Under the pieces are notes generated by a model, which did not search any database, was not told the DNA's origin, and worked only from the letters and a program-made list of their open reading frames with translations. A program made the position numbers and the translations under genes. 20,126 nt of DNA from Beroe ovata. Taxonomy: Eukaryota > Ctenophora > Nuda > Beroida > Beroidae. This document shows, one piece after another, positions 9,011 to 18,203 of this stretch (position 1 is its first letter; the number at the start of each line of letters is the position of its first letter). Location of the stretch: positions 52,636 through 72,761 of the forward strand of contig CAMPET010000054.1 in the NCBI GenBank assembly GCA_946803715.1, written 5' to 3'.

Positions 9011-9399
9011 CCATCATTCTATCCCTTATAGTAACTCCAATACACTTGAGCTCGGTATGATAAATATAATGGCATGGTTCGTGCATGAATGTTGTTTTCA
9101 CAAGACACATTTCTTGACCACCCCAACCTCAGATCATATGGATTACTGGCTTACTTTGTCGCAACACGGGCTGAGATCTGGAAATTAGAGTTTGTATGAT
9201 CCATACCTAGGCCGAGCTGGTGCTGCTGATTGAGTGTCGCGAAACTGGATAACTGCAGCGCACAATGGCGCTCATTATGGGTGACTTGCAATGATTAATA
9301 CGTGTACTTTCACTCTAGTTCTAATTCGTATCGTGTCAATCTGAGTTTTATATTCTGCATAATTTTTTTTTCATAAGGCTATTAGATTCCTATCCTCAG

Positions 9400-9495
9400 G
9401 TGAACAGTGTACACCAGCTACAACTGGCAACTGGCAAAGTGAAATCCGGTACAGCCGGGACTGTCTCAACACCGAAGCTACCAAAATGATCGTTG
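9400..9495 (+). other. Orphan exon candidate with strong splice sites
   Basis: The pyrimidine-rich acceptor gattcctatcctcag (to 9399) and the consensus donor GTTG|GTAAGT at 9496 bound 96 bases. One of three frames is open (begins EQCTPATTGNWQSEIRYSRD) with phase 1 at both ends. It could join 14213-14257 in phase, but then runs to a stop in the next exon. The best guess is a 5' UTR exon of the zinc-finger gene or an exon of an unseen transcript. No protein family is recognised. Confidence 0.35.
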
Positions 9496-9517
9496 GTAAG
9501 TGTCTAGTTTACTGGTT

Positions 9518-9653
9518 TCTAGCGGTTCTAGTTCCTGCCCTAGTTTCTAGTTCCTGTCCTAGTTTCTAGTTCTGCCCTAGTTTCTAGTTCCTGCCCTAGT
9601 TTCTAGTTCCTGCCCTAGTTTCTAGTTCCTGCCCTAGTTTCAAGTTCCTGTCT
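9518..9653. repeat. 19-bp minisatellite
   Basis: The unit is TAGTTTCTAGTTCCTGCCC. Six clear units run from 9541 to 9653 (one is 18 bases), preceded by a degenerate copy. The array starts about 22 bases after the donor of the orphan exon at 9400-9495. Confidence 0.95.
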
Positions 9654-11921
9654 CATGTCTGTGAGCCACTCCTACGTGAAGCGACTGCCCACTCATGAGG
9701 CGTGTATCTTTCATGGGTAACTATGATGTCTAACAACTGTCTCATAACACCGATATTGATAGCCCACACATTTTTAGCTGTGCGCACACAGTAACGCATG
9801 TTACGTATCACGTGATCACAATTACTCGCTGTGTTTAAAAAGGCGCTATTCGATTGTTGCCGGGGACATTCGCAGTCAAATAACGTTCGCAGCATCGCCT
9901 TATCCCCTCACTTGACAGTTGACAAGGACTTTACCAATATAGCATTTCCCAATATATTGTTTGGACATCCATATGTTCGTCAGACAATCCAATGTCGCGA
10001 TGCATGCAACGCTTCACGCATATTGCTCCCAATTTAGGGCAATGAAAAACTCCTACTACTATAAAATTACAGCATGGATCATGCTCCTAAAGTAAGGTTG
10101 GCCGTGACCACCAATGTGCGGCTTATTGCTGGGAAAATAGCGTACATACGGGATTCGTTGTTTCATATTCCTAGTGCAAGCCAGTGGGGCTCGGCATCAT
10201 GTATTTTTAGCGTGGGAAACAGCTCGTGTGTTTTGTCCTTGTTAGCACATATTATACAGTTCCTCCTGAATAATAGCTGACAAACCCTATAATATTCCCT
10301 CCTTTTCCCACTGACCGGGGCAGCTTTACCCCGTCTTTACTGCCATACATGATCAGCTTTCCCACTAGGCTGCACAACACTTCATCCTTCGCATGCGTGA
10401 TCCCTGCTTGTAAAGATTGCCTTTCCCACAAATTCCTTTTGTTATTCTTTGTTATTTTATTATGAAAATATTTGTTCCAAGTAGCACTCACTGCTGGGGT
10501 TCTTTTTCTGCATTCCCTCCGTCCTCTCACTCTCTATCTCTCTCGCACTTCCCGGAGGTTCGCGCTATGTCGATTGTTTAACTGGAATTTATCTCATCTC
10601 ATACTCGCTCCCACGGCAGGGTACCCAAAGAGAGGAGTTTTCTAATCGAAAAAGATTTTTTCTCGCGAAAAGATCTAAATAGAAGGGATCAAGTTTAAAT
10701 ATCTGCTGGTCAATGTAGCAGTCTCCGAGTAAGTAGGGAAGTGTTCGTCTCACAAATTTTTAAGTACCTGTGGTTATATGGTCGAGAATTTGTTGCCTTA
10801 CCTACAGTCCAGCGTACCTTCTAAACCCGATATGTTCCTCTTTAAAGATCAGGGCATTTATTGAGCGCGTTGATTCGTGTGATTACAGGATGAGTGGCTA
10901 TTTAGGGGTTATTATATAGCTTCGTTCTCAGCTGATAGATGAGACGCGCGAGCTCGAAAATAGTCTCCATATATAAGTGTCACCCCCGGGTTTTCTATCC
11001 AAATTTCGCTATCTCTCACCCTCGAAGGAGGTCCATCTTCATCGGTATCAGAGATCTGATCGCTATACTCATTCATGTCATATTGAATAGTGATTATTTC
11101 TGAACAATAATTTTTGACGAATGTTACTTCCTTATATTAAACTGTCAAGGAGTCAAATTCTCGATTTTGGATAATTATTGCTGATGCTCAATTCACCATA
11201 TGATCGAAATATATTCCGACTCGGATTTGTCGATATCATAGGTATTATTGGGGTAGTACAGCAGCAGAGATACAAATAGAGGAATGCTCGTGTGTTTTTC
11301 ACTCACGTATGTCACGCTCATATATCACATATATGACCCGGATTGGTCATGCTCATGATCACATCACCATAGGGATGAAAACTCCTGTTTTGTTTTGTCG
11401 CACCCGATAGTTTCATGATCTGTAGGAAACGCCACAATTCGTAGTACCGATCAAACTCACTCCTCAGACTATTGAACTCGAAGTCGGAAACTGTAGAAAC
11501 CGTAAATCACCCAAGTGATCACATAGGTAATAGATTATTATACTGAGTACTCTGACCCATGATTTGTCTGACCCATGATTTGTCGCATTGTTCGTATTGT
11601 TCTAGTTTTTGTCACAGTTCCCACGTTCTATAATACATCACTTCTCCGGCTGCAAATCAATCTGCATACACACAATCATGCCGTGAAAATCAGCTGTCAA
11701 CTCATACTCACTGGCTGGTTGACATCTGATAATCATAATATGACACGATGAGAAATTGAATCATGAATTCGCGGAAGTTTTAACGTTAGTACCGCGTGTG
11801 TTCATACAATAGAAGGGGCCGAAACCGATACAAAACCATCACTATATTATAAGTACTAGTGATCATGGCCGTAGAGCACTATTCTCCATCGCCATTGCCC
11901 TGTGCTTCACATCATGTTCCC
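9654..11921. other. Non-coding stretch
   Basis: No exon, RNA gene or clear element is recognised. The only local structure I see is a 16-base tandem duplication, CTGACCCATGATTTGT, at 11552-11583. Open frames on either strand here lack coding features. Confidence 0.5.
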
Positions 11922-12094
11922 GTGTAGACTATACTAACACACCGACACCCCCGTGCAGACTATACTGACACACTGCCCCCCTCGTGTAGACTATACTGAC
12001 ACACTGACTGCATCGTGTAGACTATACTGACACACTGACTGCATCGTGTAGACTATACTGACACACTGACACCNCCGTTAGACTATACTGACAC
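11922..12094. repeat. 31-bp minisatellite, 5.5 copies
   Basis: Five 31-base units begin at 11922, 11953, 11984, 12015 and 12046, followed by a partial copy from 12077. The constant part is GTGTAGACTATACTGACACA and the last ten bases vary (CTGACTGCATC in units 3 and 4). An N lies at 12074 inside unit 5. Confidence 0.95.
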
Positions 12095-13988
12095 TATACT
12101 AGCGTGGTCGTCAATTTAATGCCCCATACTCTCATTTCACTGACCGAACCCATTTTATGTGGTGCTCTATCAGCTATATTGGTAGAACAGGTGATTTAGG
12201 GCTAAAACCCTGCTGATGTGATTTGGGTGCTGCCTGAAGGACCATGGGTAGTGCATGATGTTCTGATTATTAATAAGGTCCGCGTCATGTTAATTAGGTG
12301 AGTATCACATCCCTATATCAATATGCCCCCATTGCGACCCCTATTCCATAGGGTGCTACCCCTTGGCCAGTTATTGCTTGTCAGCAGCATTGTAATTGGA
12401 CATGCACCACGTGACCAGCGTGGGTAAGACCACACCAGTAGTGCTGCAGGGCGTTTATGTTCTCATAATAAAACCCTTGTAAAGTCCAGCTGTAAACATT
12501 GTGTCAGCAACGCATTTCCCATGCCGACTTGAGCTAGGCTTGTTTTGGAAGGATATGCGCATTGATTGGTGATCCTTGCCACAGAGATGTCTATTCTGTC
12601 ATTTTTGGGGTTTTTGCCTTTTCTCATCCATGTTGCCCCACTGTGATTGCAATTAGTGTAGCACGCGTTTTTTTGACAGATTGTAGGCATAACTCTGGGC
12701 CGTCATATCACGAAGTAGAAGTCTGTCTTTGCCCCTCATATTAAGAGAGAGAATCCGTGCGAGAAATGGATATATTATTTACTTGTGTGTATGTGCATCG
12801 AGAGATCAACATGTAACCCCCATACGATTGAGTCATCTGGTCTCGAGTTGACCCCGTCTCTTTGTCAACTTGTCGCCTCTCTCCCCCCTTGTCACCTAGC
12901 ATAGCGCAGTGATGCGAGATTCTCACATCCCCGATACGCCAATTTGTGTGATACAACGTGAAAAACAGTGTACTGCCGCGCGGCCACTCACTGTTTACGA
13001 ATCCTCGTGAAATGCTGCTTTTCCTTTTCGCTCTTCTTCCGCCACACTGTCGTCGCAAGCTGTTGAGAAGGTGACCACCACTGTCCCGGTATTGGCCGTC
13101 GAGCCCTTTTGCCCTGGGCAGCTCGAACTTTTCATTGAGACATGCTATATTCTACACGCGTCATGATCTATGCGCTACGTGAGAAATGTGTAGCTCCCGT
13201 GACTATAATATAATGGTGTGGATACTAACGATTCATGAGCAACAACATCTGCTCCGGCCGTGTGAGTACACGTGATCAAAGTCCTTCACCAAAACTTTCG
13301 CCTAGTTGTCTGCGGGCAACGCCCTAGCGTCAAATATGCACCCCGATAGATCCACTTGTCAACTGTATCTGGACAATAGAGTGGAAACACACACACACAC
13401 ACACACACTCTCACTCTTTGCGGTTTTCGCCCATTTTCCTACTCTCTCACTTCCCACAGCAAGATGTTGCTGCGTTATGACGAGCAATTCACACGTATAC
13501 GAGCCATTTCTCTCGGACTTGCTAGTTTGAGAACTACCTCCAAAATCTTACATATCCGTATTGCTCTTTACAGCACAGTGATTTTCCTCATGTTCCCCAG
13601 GGGGTCTAAATAATGCGACATTCGACTATTTTGTCATTTACTTTCCTTCCAAACTCTGATTTTATTGTTAATCTCTGCTTCTTTTTCTCATTTATTTGGA
13701 TCAAGAAACACGAGTCTGAGTCAAGGCACTTAACAAATCCACAAGCAGTGTTTCATAGCACTGAACTGCAGTAGTATTTGTACGATCTTTCAATGTAGGA
13801 TCCGGCTAGAGATTTGCAGAGCGTTAGAGTCTGAGACATTTCCGTCATTCACTTCAAGTGATCATGAACATCTCGTATAAGGGGCTGTTAATGGTCAAGT
13901 TTCCAAATTAGCTGAATCGCGGGTATTAGATAATTTAATCAAGGACCTTGAGATGAGTCTAGGATGAGTCCCCACGACGATTGAAACA
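12095..13988. other. Non-coding stretch upstream of the zinc-finger gene
   Basis: No exon is recognised. It contains a CA tract at 13387-13408 and CACGTG sites at 12408 and 13269. A weakly tRNA-like segment near 12165 was considered and rejected. Confidence 0.5.
13387..13408. repeat. (AC)11 microsatellite
   Basis: An uninterrupted AC run of 22 bases. Confidence 0.97.
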
Positions 13989-14042
13989 GTCACGTGACAT
14001 ACCGACACGTCACACACGTGTCACTGACACATTTCCCACGTG
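13989..14042. promoter_or_regulatory. Cluster of three CACGTG E-boxes upstream of the zinc-finger gene
   Basis: CACGTG occurs at 13991-13996 (inside the 10-base palindrome GTCACGTGAC), 14015-14020 and 14037-14042, about 170-220 bases before the first recognised zinc-finger exon. CACGTG is the core site of bHLH-ZIP factors such as Myc/Max and USF. The motif is also over-represented across the whole window, so the cluster may be genomic background rather than a promoter element. Confidence 0.3.
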
Positions 14043-14212
14043 ATATACTTACATTGCCATGCATGGGTAACCATATGCATAGCCAAAACGCGCTTATCCC
14101 GTTAGGCTTACGCCTTTTTGATTATCCACAGTTGTCTACTTATATACGACTCTATTTTCTATGTTATTTCATCTACAGTATTATGATGTGTAACAATCCA
14201 TATCTCCCCTAG

Positions 14213-14257
14213 CTCTAGAGCGTTCTACCAGAATCACCGATAACAACAATGCCAAAG
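14213..14257 (+). CDS. Zinc-finger gene exon 1: 5' UTR end and start codon
   Basis: Coding part is 14249-14257 (Met-Pro-Lys), then donor CCAAAG|GTAAGT at 14258. The left edge is either an acceptor, atctcccctag (to 14212), or lies within a longer first exon. The 45 bases before the donor have stops in two frames. The third frame is open but, in the next exon, leads to a stop (TAA) within about 20 codons. Phase 0 after the ATG is therefore the only choice that continues through all later exons. Confidence 0.66.
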
Positions 14258-17209
14258 GTAAGTTTCTTAGCCTGACCTCATTTTTACCAGAGACAATTTT
14301 TCAAGAGATTCTTTATGAATGTTTCAAACAGTATTTTGCTGATTCATCACGATTCCATGTTCTTTCGTGGAGTTTCAAACCTCCTGCTTATTTGGGATAA
14401 GCTAGTCTTACTTACTTGAGTCATGACTCATAAGTCAACTTCCATTAAATCCTTGTTGCAAACATATCTGGTCACTCGCCGATCATTGCTTTTTCACACT
14501 GAAACTGCTGTTCTGAGTGAAACTCATGCTCGCCCCATTGACTTGCTTATTGATGCTTTCAATGTTTCATGTACCTACTTATGGAGCTTACCACTACATC
14601 ATTTAATTCATCTCTAAATTTCAGCATCCCCAGGTCTTTCAGCCCAAGATAATCGTTCACCAATCCGGCTTGGACGCCATCTGTAAGCCGTCTAACACGT
14701 ACAGTGCCTTTTCCCCTGCCACTACCACTCCCTTCTCTACAACCAAATCCTGTAAGTTGGGTACAGCGAACAATTGGCTGATGCATCATGCTACCTACCG
14801 TGTTCTGCTTCACATGATACTGAATGCATCAGTGAAAGTGGCTGTATTTTACATGTCTCTATGCCATAGTGTCACGATGGATCTGTATGGGGTGAACCTC
14901 TAGATAATTTGACCGTGTAATCGGTTTTTGCTCCTTTAGAAAAGTAATTATTATAGATGACGATGATCCATCGTTTAATCGGAATGAAAGTGTCATATCT
15001 ATTCAGTATGAAAGAATAAAAAGATGAATAAATGTCACCGTTCCCTCGAAATAGGACAAAATCACAACTCATTCCTCCGTTGCTGTCGATATCAATTAGT
15101 GCCACTATCTTCCATTCTTGACAGTTCATCTATTGAATGATCAATGACATCAAGTTTCATGATCGATGCAATGTTGAACTAAACTCACAATTGAAGAGGA
15201 TTGCATACATATCTCATACGTCACAAAAAGATTAAAACCCACCCTAATCTCAACTGGTAGGTGCTAACTCCGTATCGTGATTGAGCTAGTTTTCCTATCT
15301 ATTTGGAACTAGCAAGCGTCTCGTCTGGGAACTAACATGTCACACACGATCGTCACTATAAGCACGAGACACTATGTTTCCCATGGCACTCTGGTGTTTA
15401 TGTTGTCGTCATTGTGCTACATTCTAGCAACATATTGTTGTCACGTGGGGAGGGGGTCATGAGTCTTGCAATAGTGGTGTCAAGTTTGACACCTCTCCCC
15501 GTAGCAACACATTCTTATGTAGTGGGTTAAATGTGGAGTAGCAATGTGATAATGTTGTTGATTCTTGCTTGTTGCACTCACTAGCTATAACTTCACACGA
15601 TGCGTGTCCAGTACTAGTTTACACACAGAGAAAATGTCATATGTACTGTTCACTGTTCATGCTGTGTACTTAACACAGTGTTAACATTATGTTAACACAC
15701 TGTTAACATTATGTTAACACACTGTTAACATTATGTTAACACACTGTTAACATTACGTTAACACACTGTTAACATTATGTTAACACACTGTTAACATTAT
15801 GTTAACACAGTGTTAACATTATGTTAACACACTGTTAATATTATATTAACACACTGTTAACACACTGTTAACACACTGTTAACATGATGTTAACACACTG
15901 TTACCATTGCTTCAGATTCCTCTCTCTGCCGTGGTGGCGGTGGCTTGACTGGCTTCACCAGCACTCTCTCTACTCCAACTACCCCCGTACAGCCGTCCAA
16001 CACGATGCTCAACCAAATATACTACGAGGTATGAACACTTCTATAATGATAGGGAAAACGGGGCGGGGATACTTCAGTAAGAGGGGTCTGGCAGCATTAA
16101 CGGGCATTGTGATTGTGGTCAATGTATTGACTCTGCTCGGATGAATTGGAAGATTTCCAATTACGTGCCCTTTCCTTGATAAAGTATGATTTCAATTACC
16201 TTAAGTTTACTTTTACACAATTTCAACCTGGCAAACCCACCTAACGTAACTGATAACATTGCTACGTATCTTGCAGTATTATATAGGTCCCTATTGACGA
16301 TTGTCCCTATCAAAGAAGGCCGATTACTTATCGAGTTAACTAACCGCTTAAGTTGCCCTTTTTGGTTCGTCACCTCCATTTGAGAGTACACGAAACTCTG
16401 TACAACATGAGCCTTGTGACCGCCCCGGTCAAAGAAGCCAGGACAGCGATAACTAATGATCACGCTCCTCAATGCTCTGATTAAAATGTAGCACTATTCG
16501 GACGAGAACGAGCTGCTGCTCTAAATTATGAGTCAATCATCTGATCGCTTATCACGGCGGCTGTCGCGGCTTTAACGATCAGACACTGTAGAGGAGACCC
16601 GCCCAATATTATGATCAGCAGTGAGTCCGCCACAGACTGAAATTCCGGGTATCATGCCCAGCCCATATTCTAGTTTATTCTCCGAGAATTAAGTAAAAGG
16701 AGGAGGAGGAAGAAATTTTGATAGGTCATGCGATGTAATTGTTAAGTGACATATGTACTCTTTCAGGCATTCAAGAACACGTTCCCCTCGTTGATGAATC
16801 AGTGTCATCCGTTTAGCGACAAGAAGACCGCTAATAAGCGCTTCGTCTGCAACTACCCGGGCTGTGGAAAGATGTTCGGCAGGAATGAAGAGAAGGTACT
16901 TCCGTTAATAATATGGGGCTGACATTATTCTCACGCTGACAATGATGGTTGACTAGGACATGATGGCATATCCCTCCTCTCTGTCTCTCCCAGCGTATCT
17001 CTCAGTCTCACTAAAACTAACTCTCTCAGACTCGACACGAGAAGATACACAGCGGAGTGAAACCTTTCGCCTGTGAGCTGTGCAGTAAGCGGTTTGGGAG
17101 GAAGGACCACCTGACCCAGCACATGAGGACCCATAATAGGGCCCGCAGGGAGGACAATAGGAGAGACGAAAACGGACGAAATCAGGAAAGGAAGAATGTC
17201 AGGCTGTGA
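14249..17209 (+). CDS. Two-finger C2H2 zinc-finger protein, EGR/Sp/KLF-like (5 exons)
   Basis: Proposed join: 14249-14257, 14625-14751, 15916-16028, 16767-16895, 17030-17209, coding 185 residues. The start ATG (context aacaacaATG, A at -3) lies nine bases before a strong donor, CCAAAG|GTAAGT. Residues 1-83 are Ser/Thr/Pro-rich with no known domain. Finger 1 is Cys111, Cys116, His129, His133 (C-x4-C-x12-H-x3-H). Finger 2 is Cys141, Cys144, His157, His161 (C-x2-C-x12-H-x3-H). The linker is SGVKPF. A basic Arg/Asn-rich tail ends the protein. Base-contact positions (-1, 2, 3, 6) are R,E,E,R in finger 1 and R,D,H,Q in finger 2, as in EGR fingers 1-2 and Sp/KLF fingers 2-3. The third finger of those families is missing. 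By the known recognition pattern I infer a GC-rich (G/T)GG-GCG half site. It is likely a nuclear transcription factor; the orthologue is not determined. Confidence 0.85.
14258..14624 (+). other. First intron of the zinc-finger gene
   Basis: This 367-base intron runs from a consensus GTAAGT donor to the acceptor aaatttcag. Nothing else is recognised inside it. Confidence 0.65.
14625..14751 (+). CDS. Zinc-finger gene exon 2: Ser/Thr-rich N-terminal region
   Basis: Encodes residues 4-45, beginning [17 protein letters not shown] and ending in a Ser/Thr/Pro run. The acceptor is aaatttcag (to 14624). Two further in-frame AGs, 9 and 18 bases on (after 14633 and 14642), could serve as alternatives that drop 3 or 6 residues. 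The donor TCCT|GTAAGT at 14752 is strong and phase 1. Its T joins AT of the next exon to make Tyr46. Confidence 0.75.
15437..15509. repeat. Imperfect inverted repeat with inner palindrome
   Basis: TGTTGTCACGTGGGGAGGGG at 15437 pairs imperfectly with the end of the segment (CCTCTCCCCGTAGCAACA). The exact palindrome GGTGTCAA-GT-TTGACACC lies at 15476-15493. The G-rich arm recalls the 201-352 foldback, but similarity is limited to the G run and a CACGTG. Confidence 0.5.
15669..15902. repeat. GTTAAC tandem array with 11/22-bp period
   Basis: The 22-base unit is GTTAACACACTGTTAACATTAT, so a GTTAAC palindrome recurs every 11 bases. I count 18 GTTAAC and 20 TTAAC sites. The last part changes to an 11-base unit (GTTAACACACT) repeated three times. 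The array lies in intron 2 of the zinc-finger gene and ends 13 bases before the acceptor AG. Confidence 0.97.
15916..16028 (+). CDS. Zinc-finger gene exon 3: Ser/Thr/Pro-rich region
   Basis: Encodes residues 47-83, starting [20 protein letters not shown] and ending NQIYYE. The acceptor attgcttcag (to 15915) comes only 13 bases after a long GTTAAC tandem array. The donor CGAG|GTATGA at 16029 is phase 0. The protein segment is low-complexity and unrecognised. It is accepted because its phase and open frame link exons 2 and 4. Confidence 0.73.
16029..16766 (+). other. Third intron of the zinc-finger gene
   Basis: This 738-base intron runs from donor GTATGA to acceptor tactctttcag. An open frame inside it (16186-16383) has no supporting features. 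No repeats are recognised. Confidence 0.75.
16767..16895 (+). CDS. Zinc-finger gene exon 4: first half of finger 1
   Basis: Encodes residues 84-126 exactly (43 codons, phase 0 at both ends). It carries the two zinc-binding cysteines of finger 1 (Cys111, Cys116) in the [10 protein letters not shown] context and ends inside the recognition helix after Glu-Glu-Lys. The acceptor tactctttcag (to 16766) is strong; the donor is GAAG|GTACTT at 16896. An extra Cys-His (96-97) just upstream does not make a finger. Confidence 0.9.
17030..17209 (+). CDS. Zinc-finger gene exon 5: end of finger 1, finger 2, basic tail
   Basis: Encodes residues 127-185 and a TGA at 17207-17209. It supplies His129 and His133 of finger 1, then finger 2 ([10 protein letters not shown] to HMRTH), then a tail rich in Arg, Asn, Asp and Glu that could act as a nuclear localisation signal. 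The acceptor taactctctcag (to 17029) is strong. The preceding intron is only 134 bases, so the finger 1 split is well defined. Confidence 0.92.
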   Translation, partial: TRHEKIHSGVKPFACELCSKRFGRKDHLTQHMRTHNRARREDNRRDENGRNQERKNVRL

Positions 17210-17600
17210 AGAGTGGGCTGCTGATTGCGGATGAGTGAGTACTTGATACACTCTCACTGAATACCAACAACTGAGCTCCTTCCGATAATGAATTGTTTCG
17301 ACATCTGATCTAACATCATGGAAATTTCAGGGGGCTGTCAATGTCGCTGTCCTTGGATCTTGTCTACTGCGCACTACACGGGGTGAAAGTGTGCGATTAG
17401 CACGAACAGCGCACCCGCCGATTGCACCATGATCACATCAGTGAAAATGCAACACTGATTTGTGCTGAAGCTGCCTGCTGCAAGGAGACACCTACACTGA
17501 CTTACGGGGCCGCATCTTCGATTCCAGTGAAGGTTATTGAGGCCACGGGACTTGAAGTGGTATATTCTTCTAGCATTGACTGATTATCATCTAGAATTGA
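17210..17600 (+). other. Probable 3' UTR with an intron at 17235-17330
   Basis: After the stop codon there is a consensus donor ATGA|GTGAGT at 17235. A good branch-point match (tctaac, about 17309-17314) and the acceptor gaaatttcag ending at 17330 follow. This gives a 96-base intron. The donor is only 26 bases after the stop, close enough that nonsense-mediated decay would not be expected. The right end of the UTR is not visible and no AATAAA is seen, so the end given here is arbitrary. Confidence 0.4.
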
Positions 17601-18203
17601 AAGTGAAACAATCCTAAGTGGACAACGTTATACACTTGTTTAGTTGTTTTACAAACTCATGAAATTTTCTTTCGTTAAATTACTAATTTCTGGATTTGAT
17701 TTCAGAATAACATGACCACCTTTAAGTTCAACTTCAAATTGAATACGATAACAATATTTTGATTTTATTTGCCGGAGGTTATCTCTGTCCACTATTTGAT
17801 CGTGCAGCATGTTCCTTTAAATCAGGGAACACTGCCTCCAGATCAATTAATTGGGTTCAATAGCTACACGTATTGCAGTGCTTATAAGTTTTCGTATTCG
17901 GGTTGGACAGCGGATCTTTTGAGTGGAAACATGTTAATAATAATTGGGATGAAGAGCGTTATTGCATTTGCAATCATCTTTAACTATAATTATTCCCATA
18001 TTGCATATGATCATGGAATAGCGAAATATGAAATTGGAAATCGATTATGGATTAGTTTTATTGCGTATCTATACTGATAGGTAAAGGGACCGGTCACAAC
18101 GCGAACGCCGAACGAAAACTTGTCGATAGTTGTCAGTATTCAGTATTTAATATGATCATAAGTATAGGTACGGTCTTGGCTGTCGATGATAATTGATAGC
18201 AGA
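17601..18203. other. A/T-rich stretch after the zinc-finger gene
   Basis: No gene is recognised. A 102-codon open frame at 17769-18077 begins with TTG and is rich in Tyr, Ile and Ser, and it lacks any motif or good start. It was judged a chance frame. Part of this stretch may be 3' UTR. Confidence 0.45.

Larger units (their letters stand above)
7330..9399. other. Intergenic region after the polycystin gene
   Basis: No gene is recognised. It holds a GC-rich patch at about 7378-7475 with several GCGC runs, three copies of CGGAGTTATTG (7659-7691), a TG tract (7799-7830), and a duplicated ATAACACCACC (about 7937-7960). A C-rich telomere-like stretch lies near 8885-9010. Open frames around 7990-8270 have no coding features. 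Confidence 0.5.
14752..15915 (+). other. Second intron of the zinc-finger gene
   Basis: This 1164-base intron runs from donor GTAAGT to acceptor ttgcttcag. It holds an imperfect inverted repeat (15437-15509) and the GTTAAC tandem array (15669-15902) that occupies its 3' end. Confidence 0.7.

Noticed and set aside
10252-10530. 92-codon open frame on the - strand
   Set aside because: No recognisable domain, no splice or promoter context, and basic low-information composition.
11922-12094. CRISPR-like array
   Set aside because: Units are contiguous with no unique spacers, and the window is eukaryotic.
12165-12250. tRNA-like segment (CAGCTATATTGGTAGAACAG resembles a D-arm/A-box)
   Set aside because: No GGTTCGA-type B-box or acceptor stem follows at the right distance; at most a decayed tRNA-derived repeat.
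12741-13058. 105-codon open frame on the - strand
   Set aside because: No motif, no coding-like pattern, and surrounded by non-coding repeats.
16186-16383. 65-codon open frame inside intron 3 of the zinc-finger gene
   Set aside because: No motif, and its phase and edges do not fit the flanking exons.
17769-18077. 102-codon open frame on the + strand
   Set aside because: It starts with TTG, is rich in Tyr/Ile/Ser as expected from A/T-rich DNA, and has no motif and no fitting splice context.
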